64,000 nucleotides of DNA from Viscum album (GCA_963277665.1 OY728121.1:956510097-956574096); one strand, 5' to 3'. Positions 48,363-62,151 are shown, numbered from the stretch's first letter. Numbers and translations are program-made. The notes: a model not told the origin generated them from the letters alone.

Positions 48363-51300
48363 TCTTGGAGAGAAAGTTTGATGTGTCCCAAACCATGTGT
48401 CTCATGTTTCTAGAGAGGGAAATTAAGTTTTTTTGCATGTTACCAAGAACGAACAACACTAAACACTTGATTTCCTCAAACATTCACCCAAGATATCAAT
48501 AATTACATTCAAAGAATTGTGGAACACCTAATTATATCTCTAGAGGAATTATCATTTGGAATCATGAAGAAACAATAACTTTAAGATGATCGACGGTCAA
48601 CTAAAAGATATCAACAATGTGTGGAAATAAAATTAATAATAAATTACTCAATGTATTTATTTTATTCAAACAATTAATTATAAGTTAAATTTAATGATAC
48701 TATTAAAGGACTCTTGAATATTTCATCGAGTTTAGATGAAAAAAATTCTAAATGGTATTTACATCCCACCACTTCAATTTTTTTCATATCATTCATGTAT
48801 TATGGAAGAGGTCAAACTAATTTATAATTATTATTTCAATTTTATTTATAAGAATTCATCTGAGGGGTCAAGTTTTGGTCCTAATAGTTGACATCATTTT
48901 TGAACCAACGTTCGTATGATTAAGAAGGGGTCATAGAGGAAAAGAGGTTATTTAAAATAAATTCATGGTTTTATGTATTTATTTGTTGGTTTAGTTATGT
49001 AAAATAAATAAACAAAAATAAAGGGGGTGGTTGGATGAGTTAAAGTGATGTTTTTAGTTTTTTATTTAAATTTAAGCAATTTTTATGTATAAATAAATAT
49101 ATATTATAAAGATATATTTATATATTTTATATATTTTAATATATATATATATATATATGTGTGTGTTTATATAGAATGTTTCATTTATGTTAAAAATAAA
49201 AATTTAAAATGTAGGGGTGTTATACAAAAAATATTAAAAAAATTAACTTAAGGAGACATGTCTAGCAGTGAAAGAACCCTCCACCCCCACAAATTTACAC
49301 TTATAACATTGATAATACCTGGTTTATAATATTTACACACACATATATATTTTAAAATTTATAAAATATATAAGAACTCTAAAAATATGAAATAAATTTG
49401 AGGGGTTTTTAAAATGGAATCAAATCCGTAAGTGGAATCAAATATTTTAAAAATTAATTTTTTAATTTGATATTACTTAATTTTAATAGAGATATATTTT
49501 AGTAATATTATAAATTGAAAAATGTGTTACATTGAAAATGATCATGAGTTAGATTGACTTGTGTATATTTGAATTTTTTTATTTAATTCAATTTAATTAT
49601 TAGATGGATTAAATTTAAAATAATAATTAACAAATTATTTTTTGATGATATATGTAATATCCTTATTTAATTAAATTGTGTAAGTGTATGTGTCCCCACA
49701 TTTAAAATATTAATTTTAATTACCACTAAGAAATATCTCCACCCCAATATGTGAGTATACATATTAAAAGATAGAGATCACTTGAAAAGGCAATTGAAGT
49801 GATTAACTAATTTTAAATTGATGAAATTTTGAAGTATTGGAGAGTGGAAGAAGTTACTACTTGATTAAATAAAAATTTACGGATTTAACCCCTATGGTAT
49901 AGGTTGGTTTATTTTCACTTGATAATACAACATGTATTTAAAGATCATGATTATATAGATATATATATTTGAAAAGTTAATTATTAAATCTGATTTTGAC
50001 CGCATAACTTATAATAATTAATAAGAATTATTATATTGGTAATGGATTATTATGTGAATGAAATTATTTATAGTGCATAGTTAATTATTTATGCAGTTAT
50101 TCACATATAATATTTAATAGGAATGCTAGGTAAAACATAATTTCAAATGATAATTTAGTTAAAATATATCTTAATAAAATATTAATATATTAGACATCTT
50201 CTATCATTTTATTTTGAATAAAACAATGTATTATGTTCTTGTATAAAAATAGTAAGAGAATATTTAATTTATTGGGGATTTCTATTGATAGTAATTTAAG
50301 GAAATAACTAAATTAGTATTAAGATAAGTAGCGATAACTTAGTTGATGTAATTTAGGTGCATGTGTTTAGTAGATAAGAGTACACAACTTTGTTATTAGA
50401 GATTCTAATTCATTGATCAAGGATTTGTGAGTTAATACTATTGGAAAGAGCATATCCTAACAAAATACCATTTAATTGTTTATAATATCCATAGTTTGTG
50501 TCATGATAATGGAAATATGAATCCATTCCAATAAAAAATCATAGCATCAGGATGTTTGGAATCCAATGATAAAGGAAATTGAGACTTGATAAAATAGTGG
50601 GAGACATAAATGATTCATTTATCTATAATGTTTAAATTTGTAATCAATATAAAGTACTAAGCTAATATTTTTTTATTTTAGATAATAGAATGAAAATAAA
50701 AAAACTCATTAGTACTGATTGATTACTTCAGAAGTTAGTGAGGATGGGAAAACAATTTACCAGAGACATGTAAATAATCCATTCAAAGTTTAATGCATCA
50801 TTATTTAATAAATCTAAACTGATCAGTAAAATCAATATAAATATAAATATTCATATTATATTATTTATTATCTATAGGAACTGATAGAAATAAAGGTTTT
50901 ACCCATGGTTTGAATCTCTTGATATATGACATCAAAACCGTGGGAATAGGCTATACCCCATGGTTTTCTGATCAATGTAAAATAATACTATTAGAAAACT
51001 TCCATACCATTTATTTTAACAAACATTTAGTATAGACTTATATTCTCATAGTTCTCCAACCGTGAGTATAGAGTTCTAGACCCATAGTTGAAGTGAATCT
51101 TGGGTATAACCATACCGGGTAGTGCTATGATAGAAACCATCCCATACATACAACTCCTATAAAAAGACTTAAAATAATTACAGTGGAATCCAACTAGTTG
51201 GAAATGTATTGTATCATTCATAATACATTTTTTACATTTTAAAACTAATATATATTTTAAATATGAACTGTTAGGAACTGCATAATAATTTGATAAAATT

Positions 51301-52556
51301 GAAATAAATTATGTCTGAATAAGTCAAAATCCACTTTTCGTAGAACCCATTGTGTCGTAAAAATCAAGTCAAGAATTGAGAAGATAACCATATAACTATA
51401 AGACATCATCATCATGGTAATAACTACCATTACCCTCTTCAGTAACCTAATCATGAGGGTCATTATCTCTAATAATTTATTACCATTAACACCTGAAAAT
51501 TCATTACCTCGATCACCACTAAAAATACCATCACCGCCCCTTATAGAATCATACAATGGTCACATCATCAATATACATTTATTAATTACAAAAAACCAAT
51601 ATAATGGTTGTTATAAACATAAAAAAATCCTGGATTTCAAGATCTTATATTAAATTTTTTATTTCTTTCACACAATCAAATTAATAAATTTCTTAACTTA
51701 TCTATTTTTTGAATGGGAATCTTGCTGCTATTACTCAGTACTTATAGTAGTATTTGAATTTATTGAAATGGAACAATACATAGTGGGAATTCTTTTCTTC
51801 TTGGGTTTAAAATAGACCATCCCCTAGTTCTCCTCACCTTATATTTAGTGAAAATGATCAACCCGAATTTATTTATCATCTTTATAATTAGCAAGAACAC
51901 CTCAAGCATGTTGTTGAATTTATAAATTTGATATAAATTAAAGGAATAATTATTTATATTTTAAAGTATTAATTTTTTTAGTAATCTTTTATTATGTTCT
52001 AATATAAATAAAATTTCCACCTTTTTTCCATGAGATTTTTTTTCTCAAGGTATATTCATTTCAATGTTCAACACCCCCAACATAAATTATTAAAAGAATG
52101 GATGTAAGAAAATAATAATTATTAATATTGAGTTTATATTAGAACTGAATAAAAATAATGTATATATTAAACATAATTTTTATTCTTATTTAAAAATAAA
52201 TTCATATGAAACCTAATCAAACTCAAGTGTAGTTGAAAAATACATGTTTTTTCTCATGTTAGGGTATGATCATCTATCACAATGTGTGGAAACACTTCAT
52301 GGAACTTTTATTTTCTTGTTCTTTTGTGGTGAATCCTCTAAAAATTCAGTTAAGTATATTAAAAACATATAAGAACAAATAATTTTATCATTTTAATAAC
52401 AATAAATGTAATTAAATTAATAATTCCAATAATATTCAATTTTAATATAATGAATTAATGTTTAATGATACCTTAAACCTAACATTAATTTATGTGTTGA
52501 TCTCCTAGTACTGTATAACTAAACCATGATTCTAGGAAAGTATACTATAAGGAATT
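48363..52556. other. Unassigned AT-rich stretch
   Basis: No domain can be read on either strand. The part right after the primer site may be decayed internal sequence of the LTR2B element. A dinucleotide run (AT then GT) lies at 49137-49170. GTAGGGGTGTTATAC at 49211-49225 resembles an LTR end but has no partner. Around 50900-51200, CCATGGTTT-like inverted pieces resemble those of LTR3 and LTR4. A 99-codon minus-strand opening (51257-51556) is Gly-, Met- and Val-rich with repeated ATG/ATC triplets, and I do not recognise it. Confidence 0.4.
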
Positions 52557-52575
52557 GGCCTGGGATACCATCTTA
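52557..52575 (-). other. Primer-site-like motif beside LTR4
   Basis: On the minus strand AAGATGGTATCCCAGGCCAA fits TGGTATCAGAGCCAA apart from CC for AG and an extra base change. It lies directly after a TTTGGTTAAG LTR-end-like sequence. Confidence 0.5.
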
Positions 52576-55500
52576 ACCAAATCCAAACCTAGCCCAGAAC
52601 ATGATCCAAAAGGCATTCTCGATCCCCATGGTTTGGAAACTGGTGCCTCAGAATCATAGAACTTGCCTTGGGAGTGGTCTATAACTCTTACAAAAACAAA
52701 AAAAAGTACCAAAAATATAAAAAAAACAATCCAAAAGGAAATAATAATAAATGAAGATCCAGAGAAGAATATTCAACTGATACATTAATGAATCGAAAAT
52801 ATAAAAAGATAAAAATAAAATTGTGCCACAAAATAAAATAGGTTAGATAACCAATAAAAAACTCAAAACCAAAAAGTAATCCCTAAACTTAATCAATAAG
52901 GCTCTACCTGACCACCATTCACTAACCCAAGTCAACATTTCCTTTGGATTTCCAAGTATAAAGGAATAAAATTTGAATGAACCTAGACTATTAAAAGGTC
53001 TGAGATAAACATCCAAGTAGGTCTCCACCTGCCAAATCTATGTAGTCACTTTCAAAATACGTCCTAAAAATTGTAGTTTAAAATATAATAGAAAATAAAA
53101 ATTTATCAAAAAAATTTATATAAAGAAAAAATCAACCCATAAAAACTATGTTAATACCCATGTTCTCTATTTTCATTAAATAAAAACACTCGGAAAACAC
53201 ATTTCCTCAACTGAAGCCCCTTTTTACCAAACATCCCTTTTAAAGTATAAATTTAAAACCATTTAATAAGAACTATTTTAAAATACACATTTTAAAAATC
53301 AAATAGGCTTACAATTTTCAACTGGATTCCCTAAACATTATAGAAAAAAATTCTTATAAAATAGGATGTTATAACCTTGAACCTTTTTCTTAAAACCCAC
53401 CCACATTGGAGTTTAAAAAACCACTTTCCACATTTTCAGAAAAAACTCAAAAAGTTGTTTTGGATAAAACCATTTCACATTCAATGACCAAACTTCTCAC
53501 CCTTATAATAAATATGCTTGAAATAACATTAAAATCAAACTTCCTTTTTTTCCTTCTTTTAAAATATTTCACAAAACTTATTTCAGATCATTTGAAAAGA
53601 AATCCATAAAAGAAATAAGGAAAAAAGAACAAAATAAGGTACCAAAATTTTAGGTTCACTAGATGAAGAAACAAACCAAAATTATATAGGCTATACTATC
53701 AATACTGAAGGAAAAATCCCATAGAATAATCCTCAATAGGATCCTAGTGTAATGGGATTTATCCTATGGATCTAGTAATAATGACCTGAATCGATCATAA
53801 GGAACCTATTACTGCACTATTAATCCTTTCAACATGCCCATTAGTCCTATCAAAATATCTAGAAATAAATATTCCTGGACCTCCTTCACTCCCCTTAGAA
53901 TAAAGCTTAAGGGCTTGTTACCCCTTTCAGTCTAACCATCTTGGAGTTTCCAATCAATAATCCCTATTCGAACCACTTTCTATAATAGGGTGCTACCTCA
54001 TAAAAAATACCTATTATATTCCTAGGACTCCCAAGAAAATTAATATGGATGTTATAATAAATGAAAAATTCCGTACATTAAATATAAAACATTTGAAATA
54101 AATCATTCCTCACCACCCATACCCTCATTATAATAGAAATAATCAATACCATGCATGATAATAATATAAAGATGCATCAATTTAAAATATCCCCCCGTGA
54201 TATTACAAGACCCCATGGGTATAAAAATAATTACATGGGGATCAAGTGGGTTTCTCACATTTTTTTGGAAACTCATTTATCATAAATCACCAAAGAAGTA
54301 TTTTTCGAAAAATTATATTCGAATGAAAATCCAAATCACACAATTTTCAAACCCAACCCAATCAAGTCTTATGACTAAATTTTAGTAAAACAATTTTTAA
54401 ACCCAAATGGATGCTCAAAATATATATTAAACAAGATTTAAATACCTTAAAATCCACATATGAGTTTCAAAACAATATTTACATGGGTTAACACACCCCT
54501 TTAAAATAAATCATCCCATTTTATTTATTTCATAAGCTTTAAAAATCTCCAACCATTCATTTAAAAATAAACTAGTGAGAAACCACAGTTAAAAAGATCA
54601 AGTTGGTTCTAACCACTACTTATAAAACAAATAAATCCTTTAATGTTCATTTAGGAATTTTCACAAATAGTTGGTATAAAATCCCATTCCATGACAAGGT
54701 ATAAAACATCTTTAAATAAATCTTAAACCCTCATGGGTCATACATATATGGAAAACATGAATGAAAAAATATTCTAAAACCATTAATAATTTAATGGTAT
54801 GTAATAAAAAGAAATAAAAAGTAACACCTACCTAGGTTCAATGAGAAAAAGCTGAATGTCAACTCCTATGATGGGGTACACTCCCACAAGTTAGGGAATT
54901 CCTTTTAAAACCCATATGTTATAAAATACACATGATTCTCTCCTATCCCAATCCTAAAATCAGCCAACATATATATTCTGGTTGATGGTATAGAGGGAAA
55001 TGAAGGGGAAAATTGATAATATTATGGAGGGAGAGGCTTTGAAATACTTACTAGGAGATAATCCACTTGAAACTAAGGGGTAAAACCATAAAAAATGAAG
55101 GAAAGAATGGTAGAGACTTTTTGGGAGGTGTGAATAGTCCATTCACATGAGATTTAAGGGAAATTAAGGGTTAGAGGTTTAAAATAGAGGTAAGGGAACA
55201 TTTGAATTTTATCTTTTAATTAATCTTAGTTGGTTGAATAGTTTGGACACATGGTTTACCAAACCGTGCATGGGTCACTTCTTAGACCAAACCCACTTGA
55301 ACAAATTACCTAGGACTGCATACAGTTGGGGAAACCATGAGCTGACTATTATAAATAGAATTATTAATTTATGACCTGATTCACATGCTTATTTAATGGG
55401 TTTCCAATCCATGTGCATGATATGAACAATCATTCTAGGCCGCAAAGGAACCCACATAGTTTCCCCAAGAACCCATACAGTTTGAACCAACTCGTGCAGT

Positions 55501-55729
55501 TTCCATGCAACCCAAATACTTTTCATTAAAAATAAACAACATATATAGGTTACCTATAACCACATAATACTATTTACATGATCTAGCCTAAGATATGACC
55601 ACTAACCATGTGCGAGAACAAACTTTAAATTTTCTTAGTTTTAGGTTTAAACTTCACAAAATATTAAATTGACTAAAAATCACATAAAATAATATAAAAT
55701 AAACCCCATAGTGACATGATGGGTGTCAT
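52576..55729 (-). repeat. LTR4, a large minus-strand LTR
   Basis: About 3.15 kb. On the minus strand it starts near TATGACACCC (right edge, eroded from TGTGACACCC or TGTAACACCC), directly after a polypurine tract, and ends before the primer-site-like motif at 52575. The plus strand is G-poor, consistent with minus-strand sense. U3 holds the palindrome CACATGGTTTACCAAACCGTG at 55248-55268, like motifs in LTR3. There is no second copy in the window, so the identification rests on the two flanking signals. The 61-codon minus-strand opening inside it (52843-53028) is not recognisable as a protein. Confidence 0.5.
55248..55268. repeat. Palindrome in LTR4 U3
   Basis: CACATGGTTT, then a 3-base loop, then AAACCGTG, an imperfect inverted repeat. 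Similar motifs occur in LTR3. Confidence 0.6.
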
Positions 55730-55730
55730 A

Positions 55731-55742
55731 ATTCTCTCCACC
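55731..55742 (-). other. Polypurine tract beside LTR4
   Basis: On the minus strand GGTGGAGAGAAT precedes the LTR4 start. The same type of tract (AAGGTGGGGAGA) precedes the LTR3 3' LTR at 62151. Confidence 0.6.
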
Positions 55743-56506
55743 ATATAAATTTCTACCCCAATAAAGTAGCTGGTCTAAGCATAGGACAATGAAAGATGTA
55801 TTTTAAGAAAAACACTCAAGGAAGGATAAAAATTTCCTCTAATAAATAGATGAATCCTCAAAGAATCTTGAATTACCTCAAGCATAAATAGTCCACTAGA
55901 TATTGAAATAGAATCTTTAAGAAGGTGGAGGCCTATTATAGGTCTCCCCACTATTTAGAATTGATCTAAAATTATGGAAAAAAGAAAAACCTCTTTTTGA
56001 AAAAGAAATAATTCATCAGTAAACAACCACATTCCCAAAATTTATAAAGGAATTTATAGAACTCCTTTAGAAAAATATAATTCACAAATTTTTTTCTCAA
56101 AATCCTAAAGTTAGGACCTATATTAAAAAACATCATAGTGGACCACAATAATAGATTACCTAATCCAAGGAAACCGAAATCCAAAGTGTATAAAAAATGT
56201 AGGACATTTCTAATTAAGAAAAAATGTGTATATAACCCTAGGGCTATAATTTAAATATTATGGTTTCTAAATCTAAATCCATGGAATACCATCCCATGAA
56301 TATTCTAAATGAATCTCAATTGAGTAACATCCACAATCTAATAAAAAACAAATCCACAGCCTTGGTTATTTATAAAAGAACCCTATATTTTTCCCATTTA
56401 TAAAAAATATGAAAAAAAACATCCCATGTTCCACACAATGAAAGGGAAAAAAAATAAAACCATCAGTAAAAGTGGAATGAAAATTATTTAAAAGATCCCT
56501 TTTTCG
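55743..56506 (-). mobile_element. Internal remnant of the LTR4 element
   Basis: The plus strand is G-poor, as in LTR4, so this is probably the 3' internal part of the same minus-strand element. No pol or chromodomain motif could be read. It is cut at 56507 by the LTR3 element. Confidence 0.4.
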
Positions 56507-59069
56507 TGTAACATCCAGGGAATTTGGAGTGGGTCAAAATCTTCAAACCGTTTTAATTTTTGTAGTGTTGTGGTCAGATCAAAACTTTTTTTGATCTTTG
56601 AAACTTAAATATAAGAATTACATTAACAAAAGGCCATATTTTTAGATTAGTTTCCATAATTTTCAAGTTCCTTAGTATTTTGAGTGGGTTTCAGATGTTT
56701 TGGAAGCTAAAAAGCTATTTTTGGGAAAGTGTAGACTAGGGCTCACAGTTTGGGTAAACCATATGATTCCCAGGAGAAACCATATGACCCTCTATGTGCA
56801 CTAGAAATGGTTTTAGAAACCCTATGGGTAGGGGTCAATAACCATTCTAAATCTATGAAATTCTTTACTTAGGGGATTTGTATAGTTTTTTCTTGGTTTG
56901 TGCATAGTTTTATAAACTGTGTGAAAACTATGTGGCCTATTAAAAATTAACTTTTTTTTTATTTCCCCTTACTTTCCTTATTAGGGTTCCCCTATTATAC
57001 CTACCTCGTATAGGCATGTCTTTCAGGTACTATTGGATCTCTCTTATCCTTATTCTAGCTTTTGAGAAATCTCTGTTGTCTAAGAATTGAATTTATTTAT
57101 GCCATTCTCATTGGAACCACATCGATAAGTATTCCAGTTCTCTTACTTCCTTTCATGTTTTATCTCTCCATATGGTGAACTAAATCCACACAATCTGATT
57201 TATTCTATTTTGATGGAATTCCTCTAAAATGTTGTTTTCTTCCAAAAAGGCTTGAGTTAGAGGCCGATATCTGATGAGAAGCCATCTACCCAAATGAGGT
57301 AGCTGATGATTAAATTTCTCCATGATATTTAAGGTTTTTTGGAGGTGTTTTGTTGAGTTCACCATTGAGTAGTCTAATCAAGAACCTATTTAATTAACTC
57401 CTTGCTTTTAAATTAATTAATTGATAATTAGAGATGCCTATGGGCATGCATCAACCTGACTAAAAGAGGTTTATGCATTGTGAGAGTCTTCTATTCTTGG
57501 GTAGTTTTGGTAGGGGAGGTTTTATTTATTAAATTGAATTATTTATATGAGATTTATTATGATGGTTCCATGGGAACATGACAGGTTTGGATCATGGATT
57601 GAGATGTTGATGAACATCTAGCATGCAGTGTTATAGGTTATCTCATTGGTCTTGGACTGGATACTTTGGGAGACATGGTCTCCAAATTGTGGTGATGAGT
57701 TTATTAGGCTATAGGTGTGTCCCTTGTGATATTAGATTTTGTTGACTATTATATTGTGTGACATGGTTACTAGGGCATTTAGTGTTGGGATGATTTTTCT
57801 AAGGTACTTTTTTGGAAGTTTCTTATCACCGTCACTGGAAAAAGTGAAATTTGATTCATGTGTAAACATATAGGACCTAGAAAATGATGTTTTATTGAAA
57901 AATATAGAGGGCGAAGGCCTCTATTATATGTATCTTTGGATGTAGTTTACCGTTAGTATGGTTAGAGTTACTTGTCGGGGAAATCCACATGGATGGTGAG
58001 GATCCATCTGGTGACAATTTGGGACCGTTGGTTGGGGACTGAGGCTCACCTTATATTGAGGCCAATGGGATGTGATTTATTTGGGAGGAAAAATATTTTT
58101 ATTCCTCAGGATGTTATATATTGAGATGATTATGTTATTATTTGGAGGAAATATATCACTATGCCTCGAATTTCATGCTTTGAGATGAAATCTATTCTTT
58201 TGAGTTGAGGTATGATATACTGGGTACATGTTTTGGTGTGCCTGGTATGTTTTTCGTTTGGGGATGGATTGGGTTTATTATAAGAATCCTCTTCACTACA
58301 ATTATACTGGTGATGGATGAAGTAAGAAAATACATTCTTATCTCTACTGAGTACAAGGGATGTATATATTTATTATGTTCATGTGTTTTTTATTTATTTA
58401 TTGTATACAAACTTTTTATCACAGATGAATGTTAGGAAAAAATTGGTGGTGGTAAAATGATATTATTCTCACACTCTACATGGGACCTTTGGTACGCATG
58501 TAGAATTTATGATCTTATGATCATGTAATGGATTGAGCTCAAGAGTTATACCTTAGGGATCATGTTGTACTATATAAATTGGGATTGATGGCAATGTAAC
58601 TTGAAGGTTCTTGAGTCAATTGGAGTTTATGTTTTGGTATTCTATTTTTTATCATCATGGTTTTATGTATATACTGATATGAGGTCATCCCTGAGAAACA
58701 CTTCTTCTTATTATCATGTATGACCTAACTTTAATGCATAATTATACATTGGGGTTTTATTCTAAAAGGGGTTTGGTTGGATCAATTATTTATTTCTATT
58801 TCTATCTATTTATGATTTCTCTATTTCTTGTTACTACTTCCTCTATGGTGGGTTACTGGTCCTATCATTTATGTTATTTCTTTTCTGATTGTATATTTAT
58901 ATATACCATTTTTATTATCATCATAATAGGGTATAATATCCCCACTAACACCTATTTCCACCCTCACTACTAGTTGGTAGCCTTTGGTGTATGGGGAGCA
59001 ATGCCTAAGGTATAGTAGCCCACCAATATCAAGCGTTTTTTAGGTTGTAAGACAGGTAGGGGTGCTACA
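56507..59069 (+). repeat. LTR3, 5' copy
   Basis: Starts TGTAACATCC and ends GGGTGCTACA. It aligns with 62152 onward: GGAGTGGGTCAAAATC against GGAGCGGGTCAAAATC, GGTGGTCAGA-like, TTTTGGGAAAGT, GATATCTGATGAGA against GATATCAAATAACC, and GATGGTGAGGATCCATC at 57991 and 63716. U3 carries two imperfect palindromes, CACAGTTTGGGTAAACCATA (from 56744) and CATAGTTTTATAAACTGTG (56903). Confidence 0.85.
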
Positions 59070-59084
59070 AATGGTATCAAAGTA
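59070..59084 (+). other. LTR3 primer binding site
   Basis: AATGGTATCAAAGTAG directly follows the LTR end CTACA. It matches TGGTATCAGAGC except for A in place of G and a changed last base. Confidence 0.75.
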
Positions 59085-59463
59085 GTTCATGAATAGAAAC
59101 TATAGAAATGTTTGATGAGCTACTCACGTTATCAAATGGTTTTATTTTCTTTTGGTACTAATATTTTCTCAATAGTATCCCAGAGATTAGGATTTTGTCA
59201 GAACTACATACAGAGCACGTGGTTGGGTGCCTGTAGCCACAAGAATAGGGGACATAACAAGTCTCCAAGGGTGGGAAATTACTTTTCTATTTTTCTATTT
59301 TATAGTTGATGTGATTTCCACCTTCAGTGGTGTACATGGATGTGATTTTTAACTGTTATGATATGCGACCCTTGTCTGGGTATGTGAAGGGTGGAGATAT
59401 ATCCTCTTGGCCCAGTATGGAAAGGGAGGTTTGTTTACGCTTTCTGGATATGCACCTAGGATT

Positions 59464-59505
<42 letters not shown>

Positions 59506-60379
59506 GAATACATTTTTTTATCATAATTTGGAATGTTGATTTCACTGAGGGGTTGGGTTGTTTCAAGAGTTAATAAAGGAACTTAAAAATAATTTTCCTG
59601 GTTATCATTATTTATAGAATTATACTCAGCTAACCCAAGCATGTAGTTCTAATGAGATCTGTGTGTGATTTTAGGTTATCACATATGTTTTATATACGTG
59701 TTCCTAGATCTAATAGAAGGTGTTAATGATGATGATTTGGTTTGATCATTTTAAAATGTCAAATAAATAAGATAAATCGTGTTTTCTTCATAACTTCACT
59801 TTACTAGAATTCTAATTAGTTACCTTGGATGACATGTGACATCTGTACCAATTTTGGGAAGATGAGGGGCCATGAGGCCCGATGATACTTGATGTTTGTT
59901 TCTGATGTGGGTATGTAGGGGGTAATGAGTCTGGGTTGCCTTTGACACCTAACTCAGATATGGGTATGTGAGGGGCCATAAGGCAGGATGTCATGTGACA
60001 TGTTTGTGGTTGGGGGAGAGTACGGGTTGTAAGATTGCACTACCCCTTAATTATTTCCCTATATGTTATATATATATATATATGTTATTATAGTTGTCTG
60101 AACATGATATTTCTTTTTAAAAGTTTTCAACCTTGATTGCTTCTGATGGAGTGTTAGGTGGGTAATGATTTAGTTTCGTATTAGCATGCACAAGTTGATA
60201 ACCATTAGGGCTGAGATGAGGTCCTAGAGTGTTTGTAAGACCATGATCCACAATTAAATGAATAGATATAGGATCAGGTATAGTCGTGGAAGCTTCATGA
60301 TTTGATAACTTTTTAGTTGCAGATTAATGAGCATCATAGATTGAGCCTAGTACATGTCGTTTAGTGTATCAACATGAGA
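59085..60379 (+). other. LTR3 leader and possible displaced gag tail
   Basis: Mostly unassigned. A (TA)n run of about 17 repeats lies at 59466-59499 and a shorter one at 60068-60083. Between 59850 and 60000 GGGGCCATGAGGCCCGATG, GGGGGTAATGAGTCTGGG and GGGGCCATAAGGCAGGATG repeat with GAAGATG or GGTATGT in front. Translated, they give GKMRGHEAR and similar, like damaged CCHC zinc knuckles, but their position upstream of the gag core is odd. Confidence 0.35.
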
Positions 60380-60990
60380 GCTCAGGGAGAAGATCCTAGA
60401 AATGCATTTTGGAAATAGTAGTTCTAGTCTCAAAACAACCAATTTTTCTACGTGATGGTGTACTATAGGATGTAGAGAACAAGATATGGTCATTGTAGGC
60501 CATATTAGAGTTGCTTGAAGAACCCCTAGTCTGGAGGGTGAAGCTAGCTATATGCATTCCCGGAGGACTGGCTGTGTGTTGTAGGGATGCATGTGTTTTG
60601 GTAGAAAGACATGAGCGATTGCACTAGAAATATTTTGAGGCTAGAGTCTTTGAGAACTTCTACCTAGAGACACTAAGGGGGAAAAGGGTGTGAGAGTTCT
60701 TGAACCAATAGTAGGTAGACAAGTTCTTCATGGACTATGAATATAATTTCACCAAATTTTAATGTTTCTCACCTGCTATGATGGGTGATGACATTATGAG
60801 GGTGTGTCATTTTGAGGATGGTTTATGAAACACCACCGTGGTGTAGATAAACATCTTCAGGTTTTCCTCATTCTTGGATGTGGTGAATCAAGTTCTGATA
60901 GCTGAGGGTAATTTCATAGAGCTATCACATTCAAGCCCAGTGATGGAATTTGGTAATTATAGTGGTGATAGTTTAGATAGAAGGAATCCT
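60380..60990 (+). pseudogene. LTR3 gag remnant
   Basis: Frames read GEDPRNAFWK near 60390, VRVLEPIVGRQVL (60690-60730), then MDYEYNFTKF, CFSPAMMGDDIMRVCHFEDGL (60770-60830) and FRFSSFLDVVNQVLIAEGN (60857-60915). The last pieces match the C-terminal half of the Ty3/gypsy gag core (EY--TFTELSRFAP--V-DE--R---FE-GL...FRSFSEVLNQAL--E). Several stop codons break it. It is the only coding sequence recognised in this element. Confidence 0.65.
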
Positions 60991-62139
60991 GGATAAGAGG
61001 AGTCTTAGCAAGGCGTTATGATCGGAGACTCAAGTAGATCACTGGGGAGTGGGTCATTGATGGTTTGATTCTAGTATAGGTAGTTGGGACATGTGTAGAC
61101 ACAGTGTGATCGCTCACTAATGGAGTGATGATCATGTGTCGAGGTTGGGAATCTCAAGAGGTTCTATAGAAATCCTTCTTAGATAGCCCATAGTTAGGGG
61201 AATTGGTAGACTAAGTCTTCTATGGTTAGCTTGTGAGTAGTAATAAGAGCTATTAGTTGTGATTAATCTATACACATAGGTTTTTCTATAGAAAATGGGC
61301 CTAATTTTGGGGTAAATATCCGGTAGATGGTGCAACATTGTTTGAATTCCATGCCTTAGGTATTTAGGCTTGAGGCTAGAGGTAAATATAGAATCTTCCA
61401 TGATTATAGAATTCCATGGAGATGACTATACTTTGAGGTATGTCATGGGTGTGACTATAAATTTTATGTTTTTCCATGGACCATTTCTAGAAATGTAGGG
61501 CTTTGGGTGCATGAGGTTCTCGAGTTGTTTTTTTGGACTAACCAAACACTAGTTAGTAGGTTGAAATCAGCTCTAATTTGTTTTATATATATGTATGTAT
61601 GAGGTGCATGGAACCAAGATTATCTATGGACACTAATGTGATGTTGTAATATTTATGGTGCTTTGGCATTAATGAATCAATGTGATTCAAGTCTATTTGG
61701 GGTGAATTGGAATCTAAGAATTAGTGTGATTTGAGAACAACATGAGGTGTGAGACATTAGGATTTATTTTGGGCATCTGATGAGATGTGTGACCACATAG
61801 GTGCCTTGTGTGACATGGATATAAAGTAGGAATCTAATGACGTGAGGTATTTGATGGGTGTAAGATGTGACAAGTGTATTATGCGATCACTTGATGAGGT
61901 GTAGGAGTGAAATTGCATCACATGAGGTCTTTCGAGTCATGGGATGGTCGGTGGGACATCAGATTATTTTGATTTTGGGTTGATAGGAAACCAAGCAAGG
62001 TAACTCTAAAGGCGAGTAGCTCCATGAGAGAGTAGACCGATGAATTGAAAACCAGGGTAGACCGAGGTGTTTTTAATGGTATTCTATGATTGGAACCATA
62101 TTTGAGTAATTTTTTATAGATCGGAGAAAATCTATGTTA
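60991..62139 (+). other. LTR3 3' internal region
   Basis: No pol domain could be recognised. G-rich sequence with TGTGA-rich stretches near 61740-61930. The last 60 bases, just before the polypurine tract, read like the end of a Tekay-type pol tail but too weakly to assign. Confidence 0.4.
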
Positions 62140-62151
62140 AGGTGGGGAGAT
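62140..62151 (+). other. LTR3 polypurine tract
   Basis: AAGGTGGGGAGAT directly precedes TGTAATGCC at 62152. It is the expected plus-strand primer site and fixes the 3' LTR start. Confidence 0.75.

Noticed and set aside
49137..49170. AT then GT dinucleotide run, considered as a possible MITE or Z-DNA site
   Set aside because: No terminal inverted repeats or target duplication around it. A plain microsatellite explains it.
51257..51556. 99-codon minus-strand opening, among the longest in the window
   Set aside because: Composition is dominated by ATG/ATC triplet-like repeats and there is an overlapping plus-strand opening at 51414-51653. It gives no recognisable domain.
52843..53028. Minus-strand opening reading METYLDVYLRPFNSLGSF and further plausible protein-like residues
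   Set aside because: I first suspected a gag or host gene fragment, but no family motif fits, it has no continuing frame on either side, and it lies inside LTR4.
59466..59499. (TA)n run of about 17 repeats
   Set aside because: A simple microsatellite, which is ordinary in plant LTR elements; noted only inside the LTR3 leader entry.
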